Of a DNA stretch of 64,000 nt, positions 25,148-34,192 are shown in pieces; the first letter of the stretch is position 1; each line of letters begins with the position of its first letter. The notes beneath the pieces were generated by a model, which worked only from the letters and a program-made list of their open reading frames with translations, ran no database searches and was not told where the DNA came from. Position numbers and translations under genes: made by a program. The stretch covers positions 1 through 64,000 of the forward strand of contig JASGCK010000001.1 in the NCBI GenBank assembly GCA_030054145.1, in the 5' to 3' direction. The DNA is from Cytophagales bacterium (GTDB lineage: Bacteria; Pseudomonadota; Gammaproteobacteria; Burkholderiales; Burkholderiaceae_C).

Positions 25148-27949
25148 ATGCAAGAAAATCAAGTCCCTCATCAAGTCTCTACTGAACCCGAAGCCTTTCA
25201 TCCTGCTTCCATTGAAGCTGCCGCGCAGGCCAACTGGAATGCGCGTGATGCTTACCGCGTAGCCGAGCAATCCGATAAGCCGCTTGGCAAGTTTTACGCT
25301 TGCTCAATGTTGCCTTATCCATCGGGCAAGCTGCACATGGGGCACGTGCGCAACTACACCATCAACGATATGCTCACGCGCCAATTGCGCATGAAGGGTT
25401 ACAACGTTTTAATGCCGATGGGCTGGGATGCGTTTGGCTTGCCCGCAGAGAACGCCGCGATGAAAAACGGCGTGCCGCCCGCTGCTTGGACGTACTCGAA
25501 CATTGCGTACATGAAAAAGCAAATGCAGGCGATGGGGCTTGCTATTGATTGGTCGCGCGAAGTGGCGACCTGCGACCCCAGCTATTACAAATGGAATCAG
25601 TGGTTCTTTTTGAAGATGCTGAAGGCGGGCATTGCGTACCGCAAAACGCAAATCGTGAACTGGGATCCTGTGGATATGACGGTGCTTGCCAACGAACAAG
25701 TAATTGACGGCAGAGGCTGGCGCACGGGCGCGGTGGTCGAAAAACGCGAGATTCCTGGCTATTACCTCAACATCACCAAATATGCGCCCGAGCTGCTAGA
25801 GCACGTGCAGACTGGGCTGGCGGGCTGGCCCGAGCGCGTGCGGCTCATGCAAGAAAACTGGATTGGTCAATCGGAAGGCGTTCGTTTTGCGTTTACTCAC
25901 GAAATTAAAGACGCGAGTGGTGAGTTGATTCAAGGCGGACGGATGTACGTCTTTACCACCCGCGCCGACACCATCATGGGCGTGACCTTCTGCGCTGTTG
26001 CGCCTGAACACCCAATCGCCATAAGGGCTGCGCAGCTGAATGCCTCTGTAAGCCTTGCTGTACAAGGCTTCCAGCAGGGGGGTACGACCGAAGCCGAGCT
26101 TGCAACCAAAGAAAAAGAAGGCGTGGCTACGGGCTTGTTCGTCACGCATCCACTCACGGGCGAGCAGATTGAAGTGTGGGTTGGCAACTATGTGCTGATG
26201 AGCTATGGCGACGGCGCCGTGATGGGCGTGCCCGCGCACGATGAGCGTGATTTTGCGTTTGCTTTGAAATACGCATTGCCGATCAAGCAAGTGGTCGCTA
26301 AACAAACCGTTCACTCTGAGCTTGTCGAAGGGGTGGCGCGGGCTTCGACAGGCCCAGCCCGAACGGAATTTTCTTGCACCACTTGGCAAGATTGGTACGC
26401 TGACAAAGACGGCACAACCAGCATGAACTCAGACAAATACGATGGTCTTTCGCGTTTGGATTGTGTCAATAGCGTTGCTGCAGACCTTGCAGCCAAAGGC
26501 CTTGGCGAAAAGAAGACGACATGGCGCTTGCGCGATTGGGGCGTGAGTCGGCAGCGCTATTGGGGCACGCCGATTCCTATCATTCATTGCGATGGAGCGG
26601 GTGATGCGGCAAGCGCGTGCGGTGCAGTGCCCGTGCCAGAAAAAGATTTGCCCGTCGTGTTGCCAACCGACCTCGTGCCCGATGGCTCAGGTAATCCGCT
26701 GAATAAAAGCGCGAAGTTTTTGAACGTCGCCTGCCCCACCTGCGGCAAACCTGCCAAACGCGAAACCGACACGATGGACACGTTCGTTGATTCGTCTTGG
26801 TACTACTCGCGCTATTGCGACCCGACCAATACGGACGCGATGGTGGCCGGCGGCGCGGCTTATTGGATGGGCACAAACGCCGCGCCTGCAAGCCCCACCA
26901 ACCGTGGCGGCGGTATGGATCAATACATTGGCGGCATCGAGCACGCGATTTTGCATTTGCTCTACGCACGCTTTTGGACCAAGGTGATGCGTGATTTGGG
27001 GCTGCTGCAAGTTGATGAGCCGTTTAAAAAATTGCTGTGTCAAGGCATGGTTTTAAACCACGTGTATAGCCGTAAAAACGCTGGCGGCAGCATCGATTAT
27101 TTTTGGCCAACGGATGTGGAACACACCTTTGATGTGGACGGAAAAATCAACGGCGCGAAGCTGAAATCGGACGGCAGCGCGGTGGATTACGGCGGCGTGA
27201 CGACGATGTCCAAATCGAAGAACAACGGCGTTGATCCGCAAGACATCATTGACCGCTACGGCGCAGACACGGCGCGGCTCTACATGATGTTTACCGCGCC
27301 GCCCGAAGCTACGCTGGAGTGGAACGACGCGGCGGTGGAAGGCTCATACCGCTTTTTGCGCCGCGTGTGGAACTTTGCCCAAGCTAAAGCGAGCATCGTG
27401 CAAGCCACGCTGGATAAGGGCTGCTGGCAAGTGGTGACGTACAGCAAGGCAGGCAAAGAGCTGCGTCGCGAAACGTATTTGATTTTGAAGCAAGCCAATT
27501 TTGACTACGAGCGTATGCAATACAACACCGTGGTGTCGGCTTGCATGAAGATGCTCAACACCTTGGAGTCGGCGAAATTAGAGGACGACTACAACGACCG
27601 CGCCGTGCTCACGGAATGCATCTCAGTGCTCTTGCGAATTCTCTATCCTGCGTGTCCGCACTTATGTTTTGAGCTTTGGGGGCAATTGGGTTTCTCTAGC
27701 AAAGCAGGTGATTTGTTAGATACCGCGTGGCCCCAGGTTGATGAGTCTGCACTCGTGCAAGACGAGCTAGAACTGATGCTCCAAATCAATGGCAAGCTGC
27801 GCGGCTCGATTACCGTGCCTGCATCAGCGGATAAAGCGACGATTGAAGCAGCGGCGTTGGCATCCGATGCCTTTGTTAAACAAGCCGCTGGTGCTGCGCC
27901 TAAAAAGGTGATTGTGGTGCCAGGTCGCTTGATCAATATTGTGATTTAA
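25148..27949 (+). CDS. leuS: Leucyl-tRNA synthetase with an in-frame palindromic insertion
   Basis: The 933-residue protein is longer than the usual 860-880. The HIGH-type motif is [19 protein letters not shown], and the KMSKS loop is [12 protein letters not shown] near residue 686. The editing-domain markers ([29 protein letters not shown]-like) and [16 protein letters not shown] are intact. Residues 387-406 are encoded by a palindromic repeat (26307-26366) inserted after ALPIKQVV, at the edge of the editing domain. The frame is kept, so the enzyme is expected to be active. It is the first gene of a run with lptE and holA. Confidence 0.97.
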   Translation: MQENQVPHQVSTEPEAFHPASIEAAAQANWNARDAYRVAEQSDKPLGKFYACSMLPYPSGKLHMGHVRNYTINDMLTRQLRMKGYNVLMPMGWDAFGLPAENAAMKNGVPPAAWTYSNIAYMKKQMQAMGLAIDWSREVATCDPSYYKWNQWFFLKMLKAGIAYRKTQIVNWDPVDMTVLANEQVIDGRGWRTGAVVEKREIPGYYLNITKYAPELLEHVQTGLAGWPERVRLMQENWIGQSEGVRFAFTHEIKDASGELIQGGRMYVFTTRADTIMGVTFCAVAPEHPIAIRAAQLNASVSLAVQGFQQGGTTEAELATKEKEGVATGLFVTHPLTGEQIEVWVGNYVLMSYGDGAVMGVPAHDERDFAFALKYALPIKQVVAKQTVHSELVEGVARASTGPARTEFSCTTWQDWYADKDGTTSMNSDKYDGLSRLDCVNSVAADLAAKGLGEKKTTWRLRDWGVSRQRYWGTPIPIIHCDGAGDAASACGAVPVPEKDLPVVLPTDLVPDGSGNPLNKSAKFLNVACPTCGKPAKRETDTMDTFVDSSWYYSRYCDPTNTDAMVAGGAAYWMGTNAAPASPTNRGGGMDQYIGGIEHAILHLLYARFWTKVMRDLGLLQVDEPFKKLLCQGMVLNHVYSRKNAGGSIDYFWPTDVEHTFDVDGKINGAKLKSDGSAVDYGGVTTMSKSKNNGVDPQDIIDRYGADTARLYMMFTAPPEATLEWNDAAVEGSYRFLRRVWNFAQAKASIVQATLDKGCWQVVTYSKAGKELRRETYLILKQANFDYERMQYNTVVSACMKMLNTLESAKLEDDYNDRAVLTECISVLLRILYPACPHLCFELWGQLGFSSKAGDLLDTAWPQVDESALVQDELELMLQINGKLRGSITVPASADKATIEAAALASDAFVKQAAGAAPKKVIVVPGRLINIVI
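26307..26366. repeat. Dispersed palindromic repeat, in-frame copy inside leuS
   Basis: The ends are CCGTTC (26307-26312) and GAACGG (26361-26366), with inner arms CTGAGCTTGTCGAAG and CTTCGACAGGCCCAG. At 60 bp, a multiple of three, it encodes 20 extra residues ([20 protein letters not shown] region) without a stop. It is the same element as at 8402 and 48292. Confidence 0.85.
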
Positions 27950-27954
27950 ATCAA

Positions 27955-28464
27955 ATGATGAATACGCAACGCCGCACACTCCTTCTGGCTATATCTGCTG
28001 CGAGCCTTACTGCCTGTGGCTTTAAGCTACGCGGATCGACATCGTTTAGTTATGCATTCCAATTGCTGTTTAGTGGGTTCTTGCCTACTTCTGCGCTCGG
28101 TCAAGAGTTCAAGCGCCAAGCCACCGCGCAAGGATTGACAGTGCTTGACAAGGCGGAGGATGCCAATCGGGCGCAGGTGGTTTTGCGCGTTCACCAAGAA
28201 CTACGCGAACGCGCCGTGGTGGGGTCGGGCGCGACCGGGCAAGTCAATGCGATACAGCTTCGTTTGCGTTTTAAGTTTTCGCTGTTCACCACACAAGGCA
28301 AAACGCTGCTTGATGAGGTTGATACGGTTTTGCAGCGTGAGATGAGTTACTCTGAATCGACAACCTTGGCGAAAGAGACCGAAGAGCAACTACTTTATAA
28401 CGATATGCAGATCGATATGGCGCAGCAATTGCTGCGTCGCTTATCAGCAGTGAAGTCGCTCTAA
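27955..28464 (+). CDS. lptE: LPS-assembly lipoprotein LptE
   Basis: The 169-residue protein has a lipoprotein signal (RRTLLLAISAASLTACGFKL) with the lipobox LTAC, followed by the LptE hallmark GFKLRG. It forms the outer-membrane plug of LptD in LPS export. Its place between leuS and holA is the classic position in proteobacteria. ATG 27955 or the adjacent ATG 27958 could be used. Confidence 0.93.
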   Translation: MMNTQRRTLLLAISAASLTACGFKLRGSTSFSYAFQLLFSGFLPTSALGQEFKRQATAQGLTVLDKAEDANRAQVVLRVHQELRERAVVGSGATGQVNAIQLRLRFKFSLFTTQGKTLLDEVDTVLQREMSYSESTTLAKETEEQLLYNDMQIDMAQQLLRRLSAVKSL

Positions 28465-28469
28465 GTCTT

Positions 28470-29522
28470 ATGCAGCTTGGCTTCCCAGCCCTTGCAGGGC
28501 ATTTGCAAAAAAGTTTGAAATCGCTCTATACCTTGCATGGCGATGAGGCTCTTTTGCAGTTGGAGGGCGCAGACGCTATTCGAGCCACCGCGCGCGCGGC
28601 AGGTTACTCCGAGCGCTCTAGCTTTACCGTGCAAGGTGCGCATTTTGATTGGGCCGAAGTGCTGAACGTGGGGCAATCGATGGGTTTGTTTGGCGATAAG
28701 CAAATCATTGAGATTCGCATCCCCACGGGCAAGCCTGGCAAAGAAGGCAGCGCGGCGCTTCAGCGCATTGCAGAGGCGTCTAAAGATAACGACGCGGTGC
28801 TCACGTTGATCTCGCTACCGCGTTTGGACAAAGCCACGCAGAGCAGTGCGTGGTTTGCGGCGCTTGATAGTTTTGGTGTCACGATCAAGATTGATCCCGT
28901 TGAGCGCGGTGCATTGCCGCAGTGGATTGCGCAAAGGTTAAACCTACAAAACCAGCGCGTGCAAGCGGGTGCAGAAGGACAGCACGCGCTGCAATTTTTT
29001 GCGGATCGTGTGGAAGGCAATTTGCTGGCGGCGCATCAAGAGGTGCAAAAACTCGCATTGCTTTATCCCGAAGGCGAGCTCACACTGGCCCAGATTGAAT
29101 CCGCCGTGATGAACGTGGCACGCTACGACGTGTTCAAACTCAGCGATGCCGTGCTGGCAGGCAAGGCCGAGCGGACGCAGCGGATGTTAGATGGTTTGCA
29201 GGCGGAGGGCGAGGCTGCCGTGCTCGTGCACTGGGCGCTAGCCGAAGATATTCGCGCCATGAAACGCGTGATGGACAGCATGCGTGCGGGCAGACCGTTG
29301 GCAATGGCGCTGCGCGAAAACCGTATTTGGGGGGCGAAGGAGAAGCAGTTTGAACGCATCATGCCCCATGTGCAACCGAGTGCCGTGAGTAAGTTGCTAC
29401 AAGCCGCGCACCAAGTTGATGGCGTGGTCAAAGGACTCAAGCACGCCGACTGGCCTAGCGATCCTTGGCAAGCACTGCATCGGCTGGCGCAGATGGTGGT
29501 GCGTGTTTGCCTCCGAGATTAA
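28470..29522 (+). CDS. holA: DNA polymerase III subunit delta
   Basis: The 350-residue protein has YTLHGDEALLQLEGADAIRA at the N-terminus, NVGQSMGLFGDKQIIEIRIP, FFADRVEGNLLAAHQEVQKL, and the C-terminal WSLA-like collar (LVHWALAEDIRAMKRVM). It opens the beta clamp within the clamp loader. It lies 5 bp after lptE. Nothing is unusual except a short intergenic to the next, convergent gene. Confidence 0.94.
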   Translation: MQLGFPALAGHLQKSLKSLYTLHGDEALLQLEGADAIRATARAAGYSERSSFTVQGAHFDWAEVLNVGQSMGLFGDKQIIEIRIPTGKPGKEGSAALQRIAEASKDNDAVLTLISLPRLDKATQSSAWFAALDSFGVTIKIDPVERGALPQWIAQRLNLQNQRVQAGAEGQHALQFFADRVEGNLLAAHQEVQKLALLYPEGELTLAQIESAVMNVARYDVFKLSDAVLAGKAERTQRMLDGLQAEGEAAVLVHWALAEDIRAMKRVMDSMRAGRPLAMALRENRIWGAKEKQFERIMPHVQPSAVSKLLQAAHQVDGVVKGLKHADWPSDPWQALHRLAQMVVRVCLRD

Positions 29523-29551
29523 TTAGGGTCTGTCCCCAATTTAAATGGGCA

Positions 29552-30316
29552 TCAAAGCCTTGAAAAATCGGGTTTGCGCTTTTCCATAAACGCACCAAAG
29601 GCTTCTTTGGCGGCGGGTTCGCCTAGCATTCGCCCGAAGATCACACCTTCCTCGTCCATGCGGGTATGGACGGCATCCATTTGCCCCATCTTCAATAAAC
29701 GCTTGGTCTCCACTAGCGATGTGATTGGTTTGGCGGCTAGCTTTTTAGCCACGGTTTGTGCGTAATCATTGGCCTCGGTGGGCGGCAACACTTTGTTGAC
29801 CAAGCCGACTTCTAGCGCGGCTTCTGCCATAAAGGGCTCGCCCAAAAGCAGTGCTTCAGCGGCGCGGTGGTAGCCAAACATTTGCGGCGCGAGCAAGCTG
29901 GACGCGGCTTCTGGCACGATGCCCAAGTTGACAAAGGGCATGGCAAACGCGGCGTTGTCGCCTGCATAGACCAAGTCGCAGTGGAACAGCATCGTCGTGC
30001 CAATGCCCACAGCAGGGCCGCAGACCGCTGCGATGATGGGTTTTGGAAAGGCTGCGATGCCATGCAGAAAGCGGAAAACAGGCGCTTCGCCTGTGGTGGG
30101 TGGGCGATGCAAAAAATCGGTAATATCGTTGCCCGCGCTAAATACTGTAGCGTGACCTTGAATGACGACGACGCGCACGGCAGGATCGTCTTTTGCCTTG
30201 GCAAGACCATCAGCAAGCGCCGCGTACATCTGCTGCGTAATCGAATTTTTTTTATCAACGCGGTTGAGTGTGAGGGTCATCACGCCTGCGTCTAAATGTT
30301 CAAGAATGTCGGTCAT
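29552..30316 (-). CDS. Enoyl-CoA hydratase/isomerase family protein
   Basis: The 254-residue crotonase-fold protein has VVIQGHATVFSAGNDITDFL (first oxyanion-hole region) and PKPIIAAVCGPAVGIGTTML (second oxyanion glycine). FVNLGIVPEAASSLLAPQMF follows. The Glu in GIVPEAAS fits the delta3-delta2 isomerase-like position rather than the two-Glu hydratase site. The exact substrate is unknown. It is last in a leftward group with a DUF2147 protein, an acyl-CoA dehydrogenase and a TetR regulator. Confidence 0.88.
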   Translation of the reverse strand: MTDILEHLDAGVMTLTLNRVDKKNSITQQMYAALADGLAKAKDDPAVRVVVIQGHATVFSAGNDITDFLHRPPTTGEAPVFRFLHGIAAFPKPIIAAVCGPAVGIGTTMLFHCDLVYAGDNAAFAMPFVNLGIVPEAASSLLAPQMFGYHRAAEALLLGEPFMAEAALEVGLVNKVLPPTEANDYAQTVAKKLAAKPITSLVETKRLLKMGQMDAVHTRMDEEGVIFGRMLGEPAAKEAFGAFMEKRKPDFSRL

Positions 30317-30331
30317 AGTTGCTCTCCAAAA

Positions 30332-30769
30332 TTAATTCACACGATTCCAAGTTTGTGTTCGAAAGAAAGGGCCAATATAGCCGCGAACCTGTAGCTTTGC
30401 GCCACCCTCAATGGGCATTAAGCGAAGCTTGTAGACTTTGCCATTGTTGGGATCAATGATTGTGCCGCCTTCCCATTTATGGGTGCCGTCAGTTTGCTTG
30501 GCACCGCGAATAATCTCCATCCCAATTTTGGGTTGATCTTTGCGATCATCCGCGCACTTTGTGCAGAGTGGCTCAACGTTTTCGTTAGATGGAAGCAGGC
30601 TTTTAACGACGCTGCCCGCCAGTTCGCCATTGGCTTTGGCGCTGATGCGAATCTCGCCTGAAGGCTTACCCGTTTCATCGTCAACTGTGTGCCAAGTGCC
30701 AACGGGGGTCATTTGCGCCGCCACAGAAAATGACAAAACTAAAGCGAGTAGTGAGAGGTATTTTTTCAT
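30332..30769 (-). CDS. DUF2147 secreted protein
   Basis: The 145-residue protein has a signal peptide (MKKYLSLLALVLSFSVAAQM) followed by PVGTWHTVDDETGKPSGEIR. LCTKCADDRKDQPKIGMEII and WEGGTIIDPNNGKVYKLRLM follow. This layout defines DUF2147, a small beta-barrel periplasmic family. The C-x2-C pair may form a disulfide or bind a metal. Function is unknown. It is placed between acyl-CoA metabolism genes, probably in the same transcript. Confidence 0.88.
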   Translation of the reverse strand: MKKYLSLLALVLSFSVAAQMTPVGTWHTVDDETGKPSGEIRISAKANGELAGSVVKSLLPSNENVEPLCTKCADDRKDQPKIGMEIIRGAKQTDGTHKWEGGTIIDPNNGKVYKLRLMPIEGGAKLQVRGYIGPFFRTQTWNRVN

Positions 30770-30787
30770 GATGTGCCTAGGATCACA

Positions 30788-32596
30788 TTAAACGAGTGCA
30801 GCATCTGTATCCATCAACGCCGCCGCGCCTGATTTGGCCGTTGCCATGAGCGTGAGTGTTTCGGGCATGAGCTTGGCAAAATAAAAACGTGCCGTTTGCA
30901 GTTTACCTTGGTAGAACTTATCGCCGCGCCCCTCGGCAATTGCTTTGAGGGAGATGTGTGCCATGCGGGCAAAGAAGTAACCAAAAACCAAATGCCCTGC
31001 GACACGCAAATAGTCCACGGATGCTGCGCCAACTTCGTTCGCGTTTGAGAAAGCTTTGAAGCCAAGCTCGGTGGTGAAGGCGGTCATTTTTGTCGCCAAA
31101 TCGGTTAGCGGCGCGATGAACTCTTCCATGTCTTCAGCAGTTTGCTCATCTTCTTTGGCCGCAGAGACAAACGCGGCAATTTGTTTACCAAACTTTTTGA
31201 GGCTCTCACCGTTATTGCCCAGCACCTTGCGACCCAGCAAATCAAGCGACTGAACTGTATTGGTACCCTCATAAATCATATTGATGCGGTTGTCGCGCAC
31301 GTATTGTTCCATGCCCCACTCTTTGATGAAGCCGTGTCCGCCAAAGACTTGCATACAAGCGTTAGTGGCGATGTGTCCGTTGTCGGTTAAGAAGGCTTTC
31401 ACAATCGGAGTCAATAGTGCCACCAACTCGGCGCTGTCTTGGCGTACTTGTTCATCGGGGTGGTTGTGTTCTTTGTCAATCAAGAGCGCACAGTACAAAC
31501 TCATCGCGCGTCCGCCTTCGGCGTAGGCTTTGGCGGTGAGCAGCATCTTGCGCACATCAGGATGCACCATGATGGAGTCGGCAGGTTTGCTCACATCTTT
31601 TGGGCCTGTGAGCGAGCGCGATTGGATGCGATCTTTGGCATAAGCCAAGGCGTTTTGATAAGCCACTTCCGTCAGACCTAGCGACTGCATTCCCACGCCA
31701 ATACGCGCGGCATTCATCATCACAAACATCGCCGCCAAGCCTTTGTTTGGCTGACCAATCATCCAGCCTTGTGCGCCGTCGATGCTCATCTGACAAGTCG
31801 CGCTGCCGTTGATACCCATTTTGTGCTCGATGCCCGTCACAAAAATAGGATTGCGTGCGCCCAGTGTTCCGTCTGCGTTGACCAAAAACTTCGGCACTAA
31901 AAAGAGGCTGATACCTTTGCTGCCAGCAGGCGCATCGGGCAAGCGAGCCAGTACCAAATGGATGATGTTGGCAGCTAAATCGCTGTCACCGCCGCTAATA
32001 AAAATCTTCGAGCCGGTTATCAAATAACTGCCGTCGGCTTGCGGCTCGGCTTTACTGCGGAGCAGCCCAAGGTCTGTGCCACTGTGCGATTCGGTCAAGC
32101 ACATGGTGCCCAGCCATTCGCCACGGGTGATTTTTGGCAGGTACATCTCTTTTTGTGCCTCTGTGCCGTGCGCCTCAATGGCCGCGTGTGCGCCGTGCGC
32201 AAGACCTGGGTACATCGTCCAAGCTTGATTGGCCGAGTTCAGCATTTCGTACATACACTGGTTGATCACTATCGGCAAACCTTGACCGCCATATTGGGGC
32301 TGGGCAGATAACGCGGGCCAGCCACCTTCCACATATTGAGCGTAGGCTTCTTTGTAACCTTTGGGCGTTGTCACGTTGTGCGTGGCAAGGTCAAGCGTAC
32401 AGCCTTCACGGTCGCCGCTTGCGTTAATCGGGAAGGTCACGCCAGCGCAGAATTTGCCGCCTTCCTCTAGCACCGCATTGATGGTGTCGGCGTCTAAGTC
32501 CGCGTGCTTGGGCATGGTTTTGAATACATCCGTGACTTGCAGCAACTCGTGCAGCACAAATTGCATATCGCGTAGTGGGGGCGTGTAAGTGGACAT
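30788..32596 (-). CDS. Acyl-CoA dehydrogenase, long (DmdC-like) type
   Basis: The 602-residue protein has the extended N-terminus and C-terminal domain of the approximately 600-residue acyl-CoA dehydrogenase group. Motifs are LGTMCLTESHSGTDLGLLRS (FAD/substrate region), ITGSKIFISGGDSDL, and CMQVFGGHGFIKEWGMEQYV with the catalytic base in MIYEGTNTVQSLDLLGRK. Members act on various acyl-CoAs, including methylthiopropionyl-CoA. The substrate is not determined here. It probably belongs with the TetR regulator 12 bp upstream. Confidence 0.93.
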   Translation of the reverse strand: MSTYTPPLRDMQFVLHELLQVTDVFKTMPKHADLDADTINAVLEEGGKFCAGVTFPINASGDREGCTLDLATHNVTTPKGYKEAYAQYVEGGWPALSAQPQYGGQGLPIVINQCMYEMLNSANQAWTMYPGLAHGAHAAIEAHGTEAQKEMYLPKITRGEWLGTMCLTESHSGTDLGLLRSKAEPQADGSYLITGSKIFISGGDSDLAANIIHLVLARLPDAPAGSKGISLFLVPKFLVNADGTLGARNPIFVTGIEHKMGINGSATCQMSIDGAQGWMIGQPNKGLAAMFVMMNAARIGVGMQSLGLTEVAYQNALAYAKDRIQSRSLTGPKDVSKPADSIMVHPDVRKMLLTAKAYAEGGRAMSLYCALLIDKEHNHPDEQVRQDSAELVALLTPIVKAFLTDNGHIATNACMQVFGGHGFIKEWGMEQYVRDNRINMIYEGTNTVQSLDLLGRKVLGNNGESLKKFGKQIAAFVSAAKEDEQTAEDMEEFIAPLTDLATKMTAFTTELGFKAFSNANEVGAASVDYLRVAGHLVFGYFFARMAHISLKAIAEGRGDKFYQGKLQTARFYFAKLMPETLTLMATAKSGAAALMDTDAALV

Positions 32597-32608
32597 CGGT
32601 GTTGCTCC

Positions 32609-33232
32609 TTAAATGATGTATTGCTTGAGTAAATTTTCAAAGCCGCGAGTCGCTCGGTCGATCGAGCGCTCTGACTTCATGAACCGTGCCTCGTAATGCA
32701 AGGCCAAAATTAAGCCGTGGATTTCAAACACGATTTGCTTGGGATCGGTTTTTGCGGCGAGATGCTTTTCTTCTATGGCAAGTGCAATCGCGCGTCGCAC
32801 GGCTGTTAGCCAAGTCTTCATCGATTGCGCCAACTCATCACGCACCGCTCCCGTGCGGTCATCAAACTCGACGGCACCGCTAATAAAAATGCAGCCCGAT
32901 TGAATTTCTTGTGCCACTTGCGCCATCCAATTAGAAAATAACGCGCGTAAGCGGGGCAAGCCACGCGGGGCTTGCAAAGCAGGTAAAAAGACATTGCGCT
33001 CAAAGCGAGAAAAATATTCGCGAACGACCGAGATTTGTATCTCTTCGCGTGAGCCAAAATGCGCGAACACCCCCGACTTACTCATTTGCGTGATTTCGGC
33101 TATCGCGCCAATGGATAAGCCTTCTAAGCCAATTTGCGATGCCAAACGCAAAGCGGCATCGGTGATGTTCGCTTTGGTTTGCGCACCCTTGTCAGGGCGT
33201 GCTTCTTTTGTTTCTGGATGGGCTGCACTCAT
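32609..33232 (-). CDS. TetR/AcrR family transcriptional regulator
   Basis: The 207-residue protein has an N-terminal helix-turn-helix at about residues 18-65 (TDAALRLASQIGLEGLSIGA, then MSKSGVFAHFGSREEIQIS). The C-terminal ligand-binding part is TetR_C-like. As first gene of the leftward acyl-CoA dehydrogenase group it probably represses that group in the absence of an acyl-CoA ligand; this is inference from position. Confidence 0.92.
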   Translation of the reverse strand: MSAAHPETKEARPDKGAQTKANITDAALRLASQIGLEGLSIGAIAEITQMSKSGVFAHFGSREEIQISVVREYFSRFERNVFLPALQAPRGLPRLRALFSNWMAQVAQEIQSGCIFISGAVEFDDRTGAVRDELAQSMKTWLTAVRRAIALAIEEKHLAAKTDPKQIVFEIHGLILALHYEARFMKSERSIDRATRGFENLLKQYII

Positions 33233-33291
33233 GGGCTGAGTGTAACCAAAAAAAAGAACGACCGTGCTTTTATTTAACTTTTATCTGGCTT

Positions 33292-34140
33292 TTACAACTT
33301 AAACGGCACAACCACTTGGCGTTGCTCGCCAAGGCCTTCGATGCCCAAGGTCATGACGTCACCAGCTTTTAAAAACTTGGGCGGTTTCATCCCAAGCCCC
33401 ACACCTGGCGGCGTGCCTGTGGTGATGATGTCGCCAGGCTCTAGCGTCATAAAGGTGCTCAGATAGCTGACGATTTTTGGCACGTTAAAAATCATCTTTT
33501 TCGTTGTGCCGGTCTGCACACGCACGCCGTTCACGTCCAGCCACATCGCGCAATTGTGTATGTTGGCGATGTCGTCTTTGGTTGCCAGCCAAGGACCAAT
33601 GGGGCCAAAAGTATCGCAGCCCTTGCCCTTATCCCACTGCGGACCGCGCTCTAGTTGGTACTCGCGCTCGGAGACATCGTTAATCAAGCAGTAACCTGCC
33701 ACGTAATCCGTTGCTGCCTTTTGTGACACGTAACGCGCACGCGTACCGATGACGATGCCCAGCTCGACTTCCCAATCGGTCTTGGTAGAACCCTTGGGCA
33801 GCATCACGTTGTCGTTGGGACCCACGATGCAAGAAGTGGCTTTCATAAACACCACAGGCTCTTTCGGAACGGGCATACCAGACTCTTCGGCGTGGTCGTA
33901 AAAATTAAGTCCAATGGCGATGAATTTGCCCACCTTGGCAACGGGACAGCCCATGCGTGGTTTGCCTTTGACGAGTGGGAGCGTGTCGGTTTTGATCTTG
34001 GCTAGTTTTGCCAAAGCCGCAGGCGTGAGCGCCGCGCCGTCAAAGTCTTTGACGTGTTTCGATAAATCGCGCAACTTGCCTGCCGCATCAATGAGTCCTG
34101 GCTTTTCTTTGCCAACAGCACCGTAACGAACGAGTTTCAT
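33292..34140 (-). CDS. Fumarylacetoacetate hydrolase family protein
   Basis: The 282-residue protein has the FAH fold: FIAIGLNFYDHAEESGMPVP, EPVVFMKATSCIVGPNDNV, WEVELGIVIGTRARYVSQKA (metal-binding Glu residues) and DIITTGTPPGVGLGMKPP. It resembles proteins annotated as ureidoglycolate lyase or 2-hydroxyhepta-diene-dioate isomerase. The reaction cannot be fixed from sequence. It stands alone between the TetR gene and pepN on the same strand. Confidence 0.9.
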   Translation of the reverse strand: MKLVRYGAVGKEKPGLIDAAGKLRDLSKHVKDFDGAALTPAALAKLAKIKTDTLPLVKGKPRMGCPVAKVGKFIAIGLNFYDHAEESGMPVPKEPVVFMKATSCIVGPNDNVMLPKGSTKTDWEVELGIVIGTRARYVSQKAATDYVAGYCLINDVSEREYQLERGPQWDKGKGCDTFGPIGPWLATKDDIANIHNCAMWLDVNGVRVQTGTTKKMIFNVPKIVSYLSTFMTLEPGDIITTGTPPGVGLGMKPPKFLKAGDVMTLGIEGLGEQRQVVVPFKL

Positions 34141-34192
34141 GGATGTCCTTCAATTAAAAAAAAGATAAACAGATCTTATGGGCATTTCTTGT

